5,765 bases of DNA from Vulcanimicrobiota bacterium (GTDB lineage Bacteria; Eremiobacterota; Eremiobacteria; Baltobacterales; Baltobacteraceae): contig JAQBPL010000318.1 of NCBI GenBank assembly GCA_028287545.1, forward strand, positions 1-5,765, read 5' to 3'. Below, piece by piece: positions 1-5,541 of the stretch (within the stretch, counting starts at the first letter, position 1; each line of letters starts with the position of its first letter). The notes under the pieces were generated by a model. It was not told where the DNA came from, did no database searches, and worked only from the letters and a program-made list of their open reading frames with translations. Position numbers and translations under genes: made by a program.

Positions 1-1243
1 CGAGCGCCGCGCGCGGCGCGAAGCGCGGCCGGCGGCGCTCGAAGCCCTGCGCGCGCATCGTGATCGCCGGCGGCGTCGCGGCGGCATCGAGCGCCGGGAA
101 CGCGGCCGCGGCGATCGACGCGACGACGCCCAACACGAACGCTTTCGCGAACGGGAGCACGCTGAACGCGACGGCATCGGCGTGCGATGCGGCGTAGAGC
201 GTGTCGACCGTGCGCGACACCGCGGCGACGGAGAACGTCGCGAGCAGCGCGCCAACGCCCAAACCGAGCAGCGATCCCGCCGCGCCGACCAGCAGACCTT
301 CCGCGACGAACGCGCGGAACACCGCGCCGCGCGTCGCGCCCAGCGCGCGGACCGTGCCGATTTCGGGACGCCGCTGCACGACCGAGATCGCGACGGTGTT
401 GTAGATCAGATACATGCCGACGAGCAGGGCGACGTACGCGAGCGCTTCGAGGTTGAGCCGGAAGCTCTGCAGCATCCGTGCGATCTCATCGGTGCGCGTC
501 TTCGGGCGAATCGCGCGCGCACCGGGTGGGACGAGCGAGGGGAGCGCGCGCTCGACCGCAGGCAGCCGGGCCGGGTCCACCACCAGATCGATGCGGTCGA
601 GCAGCCCGACCTTGCGGAAGAATTCCTGGGCGGTTGCGACGTCGACGAACACGACGCTCGAATCGATGCCGACCGTCCCCGGCGGGATGATCCCCGCGAC
701 CCGCAGCGTGATCTCGCGATCTCCGGCCAGGGCGTGCACGTTCTGCCCGACGTGCCAACCCGAACGCTGCGCGAGACGCGCGCCGACGAAGGCGCCGTGG
801 CCGTTCACCAGCGTCCAGAGATCGGCACCCTGCTGCCCGAACGCGCCGGGCGCGTAGCCGGCGCCCGCGCTGCGCCCGGGCAGCGGACGCAGCAGATCGA
901 CGCCGAGCACGCGCAGGACCTCACCTGAGAACGCCGCGCCCGGCCGCGCGCCGATGGTGAGGGTGTCTTCGATCGTCGGACCGGCGTACTCGACGCCCGG
1001 CACGGCTTGGACGCGCAGGAGCGCGCGTTCGTCGAAGCCGTTCCCGATCCCGAGCACCTGGAGGTTCACGCGGTTGGAGACGACGTTGACGCTCGACGCG
1101 AACGACGCGACCGCGGTCGCGTTGGCGAGATCGATCGCCAAGCCGATCGCGACGCCGAGCGCGACCGCGACGAGCGTCACCAGCGCCCGCAGCGGATTGC
1201 TCCGCAGCGGGCCGATCACGAGCGCGTAAAAGAGCGCGTTCAC
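1..1243 (-). CDS. FtsX/MacB-type ABC transporter permease, 3' end beyond the window
   Basis: This is the membrane subunit that would work with the ATPase encoded just upstream. The frame stays open from a GTG at 1243-1241 to the left edge, giving 414 complete codons and no stop. A hydrophobic N-terminal helix at about residues 18-40 follows the motif RSNPLRALVT. A mostly extracytoplasmic region (about 41-264) resembles the MacB periplasmic core. An FtsX domain then spans about 265-385 with three hydrophobic segments, near 266-288, 306-338 and 362-385. Family hallmarks in it are YNTVAISVVQRRPEIGTVRALGA in the loop after the second helix, and a closing PALDAAATPP segment. The start overlaps the ATPase stop by 4 bp (GTGA), so translation is probably coupled. 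The family (MacB, LolC/E, FtsX-like) is mechanotransmitting and moves substrates at or across the envelope rather than pumping through the membrane centre. The basic tail FERRRPRF after the FtsX domain suggests either the end of a short ~420-residue permease or the linker of an ~800-residue form with a second FtsX domain. Confidence 0.93.
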   Translation of the reverse strand, partial: MNALFYALVIGPLRSNPLRALVTLVAVALGVAIGLAIDLANATAVASFASSVNVVSNRVNLQVLGIGNGFDERALLRVQAVPGVEYAGPTIEDTLTIGARPGAAFSGEVLRVLGVDLLRPLPGRSAGAGYAPGAFGQQGADLWTLVNGHGAFVGARLAQRSGWHVGQNVHALAGDREITLRVAGIIPPGTVGIDSSVVFVDVATAQEFFRKVGLLDRIDLVVDPARLPAVERALPSLVPPGARAIRPKTRTDEIARMLQSFRLNLEALAYVALLVGMYLIYNTVAISVVQRRPEIGTVRALGATRGAVFRAFVAEGLLVGAAGSLLGLGVGALLATFSVAAVSRTVDTLYAASHADAVAFSVLPFAKAFVLGVVASIAAAAFPALDAAATPPAITMRAQGFERRRPRFAPRAAL

Positions 1244-1941
1244 ACGATGCGCCCGTCGCGCATCGCCACGACCCGGTCGCAGATGCTCGCCGCATCGTCG
1301 CTGTGCGTCGCCATCAAGATCGCCTGTCCCGCGTCGGCAAACGACCGCAGCAGCCGCAGCACGGTCGCGCCGGTCTGCGAGTCGAGATTTCCGGTCGGTT
1401 CGTCGGCGAGCAGGATCGCGGGCCGGTGGACGATCGCGCGCGCGATCGCGACGCGCTGCGCTTGTCCGCCGGAGAGCTGGGCCGGGAACGCACGCGCCCG
1501 ATCCGCCAGGCCGACGCTCGCGAGCGCCGCCGAGACGCGAAGGTCGATCTCGTCGCGCGCGCGGCGCTGCAGCACCAGCGGCAGCGCGACGTTGTCTTCG
1601 GCGCGCAGCGCGGGCAGCAAGTTGAAGAACTGGAACACGGTGCCGACCCGGTCGCGCCGCAGCCGCGTCAGCGCGTCGTCGTCGAGCGCATGGGTCGGCG
1701 CACCGTCGATCGACACCGAGCCGGCCGTCGGCAGATCGACGCATCCGACCAAGTTCAGCAGCGTCGACTTTCCGCAACCGCTCGGTCCGACCAGCGCGAC
1801 CATCTCGCCCTGCTTCACGTCGAGCGAGACGCCGTCGAGCGCGCGCACGATCTCTTCGCCCGAACCGTACGTTTTGCTCACGCCGCGTACCATCACCGGA
1901 TGCACGGCCGCGGCGCTCACCGCCGCGTCAGCGGACACCAC
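1240..1941 (-). CDS. ABC transporter ATP-binding protein, MacB/LolD type
   Basis: A 233-residue nucleotide-binding subunit that powers the adjacent FtsX-type permease at the cytoplasmic face of the membrane. All motifs are intact: Walker A GPSGCGKST at 52-60, Q-loop Gln104 in VFQFFNLLP, signature LSGGQ at 156-160, Walker B ILLADEP at 176-182, D-loop NLD at 185-187 and H-loop His213 in MATHS. The sequence TGNLDSQTG after Walker B, the FQFFNLLP stretch, and the short length without an extra C-terminal domain are typical of the LolD/MacB/FtsE branch. The GTG at 1941 is chosen because GGGAG lies 4 nt upstream of it; a later ATG (residue 17) would match the usual start of homologs but has no visible ribosome binding site. 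The gene begins 9 bp after the ketosynthase stop and overlaps the permease start by 4 bp, which places the transporter in the biosynthetic transcription unit. The substrate cannot be read from the sequence. Confidence 0.96.
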   Translation of the reverse strand: MVSADAAVSAAAVHPVMVRGVSKTYGSGEEIVRALDGVSLDVKQGEMVALVGPSGCGKSTLLNLVGCVDLPTAGSVSIDGAPTHALDDDALTRLRRDRVGTVFQFFNLLPALRAEDNVALPLVLQRRARDEIDLRVSAALASVGLADRARAFPAQLSGGQAQRVAIARAIVHRPAILLADEPTGNLDSQTGATVLRLLRSFADAGQAILMATHSDDAASICDRVVAMRDGRIV

Positions 1942-1945
1942 TGCT

Positions 1946-1950
1946 CTCCC
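1946..1950 (-). promoter_or_regulatory. Ribosome binding site of the ABC ATPase gene
   Basis: GGGAG on the minus strand directly follows the ketosynthase TGA (1953-1951) and lies 4 nt before the GTG at 1941. It supports this start over the adjacent GTG at 1938 and the internal ATG at residue 17. It fills most of the 9-bp gap, leaving no room for a promoter or terminator between the biosynthetic genes and the transporter. Confidence 0.6.
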
Positions 1951-3189
1951 TCACCGTGGTTCGACCGCGCGGAACAGCAGCGCGGCGTTGATCCCGCCGA
2001 AACCGGAGGAGTTGGAGAGCACCGTTCGCACCCGGCGCCGCACGGGTTCGCGCGCGATCGCCAGCGCGCAGCCGGCATCCGCCTCATCGCTGTTGACGCT
2101 GCGCGGGACGACGCCGCGTTCCATCGCGAGCAGCGAGAGCGCCGCTTCCCACGCGCCGGTTGCCCCGAGCGCGTGACCGTGCTGACCTTTGGTCGCCGTC
2201 ACCGCGATCGGCCGCGCGCGCTCCCCGAAGACGATTGCGGTCGCGACCGCCTCCGCTCGGTCACCGAGCGGAGTTCCGCTGCCGTGCGCGTTGAGCAGGT
2301 CAACGTCGTCCGGCGCGAGCCCCGCTTCGCCGAGCGCGCCGCGCATCGCGGCCGCGTTGAACGCACCGTCCGGACGCGGCGCCGACATGTGGTGCGCGTC
2401 GTTGGTCAAACCGTAGCCCGCGATCTCACCGTAGATCCGCGCACCGCGCGCCGTCGCGTCGTCCAGCCGCTCCAACAGCAGGATGCCGGCACCTTCCGCC
2501 ATCACGAAACCGTCGCGCCGCGCATCGAAGGGACGGCTCGCCGCTTGCGGCTCGTCGTTGCGCTGCGACATCGCGCGGATCACGGTGAAGGCGCCGTACA
2601 CCAGCGGCGAGAGCGGCGCCTCGACGCCGCCGGCGAGTGCCGCGCGCACGTCGCCGCGGGAGATCGCGCGAAATGCCTCACCGAGCGCCACGGCGCCGGA
2701 CGCGCACGAGTTTCCGTTCGCGACGGTCGGCCCGTTCAGGCCGAACTCGATCGCGACGTTGCACGTCGCCGCGCCGCCGAACACCGAGATCGCCAGCAGC
2801 GGCTTCACCGCTTCGATACCGCGTTCGCGGAACACGTCGTGCTGGTCGTCGGCGAACGCGAGGCCGCCGAGCGCCGAACCGAGATAGACGCCGACGTCGG
2901 CCGATCCCGGACGATAGGCCGCGTCGTCGAGCGCGAGCCGCGCCGCGGCGATCGCGAACTGCGAGAAGCGATCGGTCCAGTGCAGACGTTTCGCCGCGAG
3001 GAAGTCGCGCGGTTCGAAGTCGTCGACTTGCGCGGCGATCCGCGAGCGGTAGGCGCTCGCGTCGAATCGAGTCAGCGAAGCGACCGCGACGCGCTCGGAG
3101 AGCACGCCGTCCCAGAACGCCTCAACGCCGATCCCCAGCGGCGTGACGACGCCGATACCGGTAACGGCGACGCGATGCAGCGCCGTCAC
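1951..3189 (-). CDS. Beta-ketoacyl-ACP synthase, FabF/KAS II-like
   Basis: A 412-residue cytosolic thiolase-fold condensing enzyme. It would catalyse decarboxylative Claisen condensation of a malonyl-type extender with an acyl chain, both normally carried on acyl carrier protein. Nucleophile Cys162 lies in NGNSCASG, His302 in NAHGSGTPLGD, and Lys334 and His339 in TKGQHGHALGATGA; the spacing matches the Cys163/His303/His340 triad of E. coli FabF. Other family segments are the N-terminal VAVTGIGVVTPLG (7-19), the central SQRNDEPQAASRPFD (208-222) and the C-terminal NSSGFGGINAALLF, which holds the gating Phe. The intact Cys argues for a true ketosynthase and against a chain-length factor. The frame is open upstream to 3570, but the GTG at 3189 is chosen because it begins the conserved N-terminus, overlaps the cyclase-like gene's TGA by 4 bp and follows GGAG by 5 nt. 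The neighbours (SRPBCC, flavoprotein, methyltransferase, exporter) suggest specialised polyketide or modified fatty-acyl synthesis rather than the housekeeping fabF, which usually sits with acpP, fabD or fabG. No ACP gene is present in the window. Confidence 0.95.
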   Translation of the reverse strand: MTALHRVAVTGIGVVTPLGIGVEAFWDGVLSERVAVASLTRFDASAYRSRIAAQVDDFEPRDFLAAKRLHWTDRFSQFAIAAARLALDDAAYRPGSADVGVYLGSALGGLAFADDQHDVFRERGIEAVKPLLAISVFGGAATCNVAIEFGLNGPTVANGNSCASGAVALGEAFRAISRGDVRAALAGGVEAPLSPLVYGAFTVIRAMSQRNDEPQAASRPFDARRDGFVMAEGAGILLLERLDDATARGARIYGEIAGYGLTNDAHHMSAPRPDGAFNAAAMRGALGEAGLAPDDVDLLNAHGSGTPLGDRAEAVATAIVFGERARPIAVTATKGQHGHALGATGAWEAALSLLAMERGVVPRSVNSDEADAGCALAIAREPVRRRVRTVLSNSSGFGGINAALLFRAVEPR

Positions 3190-3647
3190 GCGGGCTCCGC
3201 GCGCGCGGCTTGCTCGGCGAGCACCTTCACGCGCTGCAGCGTCTTCGCGGCGACGCCGTGGATGAAGTAGTTCGAAACGAGATGCTTTCCGAGCCAGCCC
3301 GCCGCGACCGGAAAGCGGAACGCCAGTCGGTGCTCGATGGTGACGCGCGTTCCGCCGGGGATCGGCTCGAAGATCCACTCGACGTCCATGCCGCGCGTCC
3401 AGCCGCGCACGTGATGGAAGGCGATGTGGGGCGCGAGCGGGTCGTTCGTCTGCTCGGCGACCCACTGCAGCGGAAAGATGTCGCGCCACGCGCTCATCGC
3501 GACGACGCGTGTCGCGCCGCGCTGATCGAGCACCCGTACCCAGCGGTAATGGGGAAGAATCTGCGGCCAACGCGCGGTGTCGGCTCCCAACGCGTACACG
3601 AGCGCCGGCGGAGCAGCGATCTCGACGCTGTTGCGCGTCACCGTCAT
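3186..3647 (-). CDS. SRPBCC/START-fold protein, polyketide cyclase/dehydrase-like
   Basis: A 153-residue small soluble protein with no signal peptide. Members of the SRPBCC superfamily (TcmN-type aromatase/cyclases, COQ10-like lipid-binding proteins) form a helix-grip barrel with a deep hydrophobic pocket. The N-terminal strand NSVEIAAPPALVYAL (6-20) followed by a helix and the Trp-Pro turn ARWPQILPHYRWVRVL (25-40) is the standard start of the fold. An aromatic- and His-rich middle segment, HHVRGWTRGMDVEWIFEP (78-95), precedes the GGTRVTIEHRL strand (98-108) and a long C-terminal helix. ATG at 3647 is chosen: it overlaps the flavoprotein TGA (ATGA) and GGAGG lies 8 nt upstream. The tail overlaps the ketosynthase start by 4 bp (GTGA), coupling the two products. 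From context it most likely binds, cyclises or aromatises the product of the neighbouring ketosynthase. A lipid- or quinone-chaperone role is the main alternative, since the fold alone does not prove catalysis. Confidence 0.92.
   Translation of the reverse strand: MTVTRNSVEIAAPPALVYALGADTARWPQILPHYRWVRVLDQRGATRVVAMSAWRDIFPLQWVAEQTNDPLAPHIAFHHVRGWTRGMDVEWIFEPIPGGTRVTIEHRLAFRFPVAAGWLGKHLVSNYFIHGVAAKTLQRVKVLAEQAARAEPA
3195..3198 (-). promoter_or_regulatory. Ribosome binding site of the ketosynthase gene
   Basis: GGAG on the minus strand lies 5 nt before the GTG at 3189 and inside the last codons of the SRPBCC gene. Together with the GTGA overlap it fixes the ketosynthase start and rejects the longer in-frame extension to 3570. 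Confidence 0.55.
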
Positions 3648-4825
3648 GCGAGGAGCCTCCCTAAGACCGACGGGCGGAACGCCCGCTCCGGCGGCACGAT
3701 CCCGGCCAACGCGTCGAGCAGCGCCGTCCCGGCGTCCGGAAAGCGCGCGAGACGGTTAGCGGCACGGCGGGCCAGCGGCGGCACGTCGACCAGCAGCGCG
3801 ACCGCGCGAGCGAGCCTGCGCCGCCACGCCACGTCCGCGTCGCGCCAGCGGCCGTACTCCGCGAAGGCGCTTGCTTCCCGAGCGGGATCGCGGAGCGCCG
3901 CCCGGATCGCATCGGCGGCGCGCTCGGCGCCGGTCAGCGCGAGGAACACGCCCTGCCCGGTGAACGGATCGAGAAACCCGGCCGCGTCGCCCACGAGCAC
4001 CGCGCCGGGCGCCCACGGCCGGCGCACGCGATGCGCGAGCGGCCCGATCGAGACGCGCGGACCGATCCGAACCGCATCGCCGAACGATCGAGCGCCCCCG
4101 GCGAGCGCCGCCGCGGCCCCGCCTATTCCCGCGTCGACGTCGGCCGACCAGCGCGCCAGCCGCGCTCGCGGAACGACCACCATCACGTTGGTCCGCCCGT
4201 CACGCAGCGGGTTCAGCGCAAAATACGCACCACCGCCGACGTACATCTCGACAAAGCCGTCGAACGCCTCGAACCCGGCGTAGTGTCCGCCGACGGCATA
4301 GTGCGCGCCGCGCGCAGCGGGCGCCGTGACGCCCAGCTTGCGCGCGACGACCGACCCGATGCCGTCGGCCCCGACGACGATGCGCGCCGGGCGATCTTCG
4401 AGATCGCCTGCTGGCGTGCGCACGCGGACCCCCGTGCAGCGGCCGTGCTCCACCAGCACGTCTTCCACGCGGCCCTGCTCGAGAATGGCGCCCGCCGCAA
4501 CCGCCGCGGCCAACAGCACGGCATCGAGCTCTGCCCGCGCACACGCCAGTGCCGGCCGAGGAAACGCGAGCGCGACCGCGGCCGCACCAGCCGGAACGAG
4601 ACGCACGCCGCGCAGGCCGGAGGCGACCGTGCGGACGTCGTCGAGCGCGCCCAAGCGCGCCAACGCTTCCACGGCGCCGGCATTCAAATACTCGCCGCAT
4701 ACCTTCGTGCGCGGAAACCGCGCCCGTTCGACGATCCGCACATCGACGCCGGCACGCGCGAGCAGCAGTGCCGTCACGCTCCCAGCCGGCCCCGCGCCGG
4801 AAACGACTACGGCATCTGGTTTCAC
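3644..4825 (-). CDS. FAD-dependent oxidoreductase, geranylgeranyl-reductase-like family
   Basis: A 393-residue flavoprotein of the PHBH-fold group that includes geranylgeranyl reductases, aromatic hydroxylases and tailoring enzymes of polyketide pathways. The Rossmann motif SGAGPAG (9-15) is followed by Glu33 in RIVERARFPRTKVCGEYLN, whose VCGE (42-45) is characteristic of this subgroup. The family's Arg before helix 4 is seen at ARAELD (96-101). The DG motif is GADGIGS (152-158), and the second FAD-binding segment is GDAAGFLDPFTGQG (279-292). The frame is open upstream to 5059 inside the methyltransferase gene, but the GTG at 4825 is chosen: it lies just before the first beta strand (KPDAVVVSGAG) and overlaps the methyltransferase stop as GTGA. 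No strong Shine-Dalgarno sequence precedes it, so translation probably depends on the upstream gene. The stop overlaps the SRPBCC start (ATGA). Likely roles are hydroxylation, ring oxidation or double-bond reduction of the pathway intermediate; the sequence does not decide among them. There is no predicted membrane span. Confidence 0.94.
   Translation of the reverse strand: MKPDAVVVSGAGPAGSVTALLLARAGVDVRIVERARFPRTKVCGEYLNAGAVEALARLGALDDVRTVASGLRGVRLVPAGAAAVALAFPRPALACARAELDAVLLAAAVAAGAILEQGRVEDVLVEHGRCTGVRVRTPAGDLEDRPARIVVGADGIGSVVARKLGVTAPAARGAHYAVGGHYAGFEAFDGFVEMYVGGGAYFALNPLRDGRTNVMVVVPRARLARWSADVDAGIGGAAAALAGGARSFGDAVRIGPRVSIGPLAHRVRRPWAPGAVLVGDAAGFLDPFTGQGVFLALTGAERAADAIRAALRDPAREASAFAEYGRWRDADVAWRRRLARAVALLVDVPPLARRAANRLARFPDAGTALLDALAGIVPPERAFRPSVLGRLLA
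3656..3660 (-). promoter_or_regulatory. Ribosome binding site of the SRPBCC gene
   Basis: GGAGG on the minus strand, 8 nt before the ATG at 3647, lies within the last codons of the flavoprotein gene. It is the strongest Shine-Dalgarno match in the window and serves the only ATG-started complete gene, so this protein may be translated more independently than its coupled neighbours. Confidence 0.6.
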
Positions 4826-5517
4826 CGGCGTGACATATCCGGCCCGTGTGAAGAATCTGTGAGGGTCATGCGGAAGAACGGTTCGTTCTTCACCTGCGGG
4901 TTGCTCCAGCCGGCTTCGCGGGCGAGCGCGAGGGCTTCGGCGGGCGTGTAGGCGCGGCGCACGGAGAGCGGCGCGTCGTGGCGGGTGAGCCGGTTGCGCG
5001 AGGTGCGCGACCACATCCAGGTCAGGCCGAAGGCCGCCGCGGAGCGGCGCAGGTCGCACACGACGGGGCTGAGGCGAGCGACGCGCCGCAACTCACGCAG
5101 CAGCGCGCGCGCCGCCGCCGGTTCGAAATGGTGCAGCGCGAGCGTGCACGTCACCACGTCGAACGCAGCGTCGCCGAACGGAAGCGCCTCACCCTCGGCA
5201 CGCACGAACGTCAGCGCCGGATGGTTCCGCGTTCGGCGGCGCGCGATCGCCAGCATCTGTTCGCTGCGATCCAGACACGTCACGGTGACGCGCGCGCCGC
5301 GCCGAGCCGCATCGTTCGCGAGCGCGAGCGGGATGTCTGCCGCGCCGCTGCCGACGTCGAGTATCGTGTGGGCGCCGAGCGCGCGCGCGGCGCGAACCAC
5401 CGGCGCGCTGCCGCCGAACCACGCGTTTGCGAACGCGATGTCGCGCAGGTTGGCCTCGAGCTCGCCGGCATCGTCGACGGGCTCGTCCATCAGCTCGCGG
5501 GCGATCGTCCGGCGCAC
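4822..5517 (-). CDS. Class I SAM-dependent methyltransferase (UbiE/Methyltransf_11-like)
   Basis: A 231-residue Rossmann-fold methyltransferase that would use S-adenosylmethionine to modify a small molecule, probably the product of the downstream genes. Motif I is ILDVGSGAADIP (52-63). The acidic residue that binds the SAM ribose is Asp83 in VTCLDRSEQML. RAEGEALPFGDAAFDVVTC covers the adenine-contacting loop and motif IV region (106-124), followed by ALHHF (127-131). An N-terminal helix with ELMDEP (8-13) and a later DLRRS...NRLTRHDAPLSV stretch are features I recall from methyltransferases paired with GGR-like flavoproteins beside polyketide synthases; this is recollection, not a search. GTG at 5517 follows the ferredoxin stop by 24 bp and has AGGG 5 nt upstream; an internal ATG at residue 10 is a weaker alternative that would cut the conserved N-terminus. 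The 3' end overlaps the flavoprotein start by 4 bp. Whether it is an O- or C-methyltransferase cannot be determined. Confidence 0.93.
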   Translation of the reverse strand: MRRTIARELMDEPVDDAGELEANLRDIAFANAWFGGSAPVVRAARALGAHTILDVGSGAADIPLALANDAARRGARVTVTCLDRSEQMLAIARRRTRNHPALTFVRAEGEALPFGDAAFDVVTCTLALHHFEPAAARALLRELRRVARLSPVVCDLRRSAAAFGLTWMWSRTSRNRLTRHDAPLSVRRAYTPAEALALAREAGWSNPQVKNEPFFRMTLTDSSHGPDMSRR

Positions 5518-5522
5518 GCGAG

Positions 5523-5526
5523 CCCT
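5523..5526 (-). promoter_or_regulatory. Weak ribosome binding site of the methyltransferase gene
   Basis: AGGG on the minus strand lies 5 nt before the GTG at 5517, in the 24-bp gap after the ferredoxin gene. It is a modest match that supports the GTG start. Confidence 0.4.
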
Positions 5527-5541
5527 ACCGCGCGGCGCGGC

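Noticed and set aside
1..60. Dense CG/GC dinucleotide runs at the left edge, considered as a repeat
   Set aside because: They encode the Arg/Ala-rich linker after the FtsX domain in frame. No unit repeats at a fixed spacing.
1007..2176. Plus-strand open frame of 389 codons rich in Ser, Ala and Arg
   Set aside because: Low-complexity composition, no domain, and opposite to the permease and ATPase genes; a compositional shadow.
1303..3270. Long plus-strand open frame of 655 codons, antisense to the ABC ATPase and ketosynthase genes
   Set aside because: It is Arg/Ala/His/Asp-rich with no recognisable domain, and lies opposite two genes with complete catalytic motifs. Long antisense open frames are expected in high-G+C DNA because stop codons are rare there.
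3190..3570. N-terminal extension of the ketosynthase frame
   Set aside because: The in-frame stretch upstream of 3189 is Arg-rich and overlaps the SRPBCC gene in another frame. The family N-terminus (VAVTGIGVVTPLG) begins right after the GTG at 3189.
3210..4283. Plus-strand open frame of 357 codons antisense to the SRPBCC and flavoprotein genes
   Set aside because: No motif, skewed composition, and both opposite genes are well supported by conserved residues and overlapping start/stop codons.
4031..4951. Plus-strand open frame of 306 codons antisense to the flavoprotein gene
   Set aside because: Arg-rich with no recognisable family features; it overlies the FAD-binding region encoded on the other strand.
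4826..5059. N-terminal extension of the flavoprotein frame
   Set aside because: It is a shadow of the methyltransferase gene. The Rossmann strand starts immediately after the GTG at 4825, as expected for a complete protein.
5528..5540. GC-rich inverted repeat CCGCG-CGG-CGCGG in the gap between ferredoxin and methyltransferase, considered as a terminator
   Set aside because: The stem is only 5 bp, there is no T-tract after it in the direction of transcription, and such repeats arise often by chance in GC-rich DNA.
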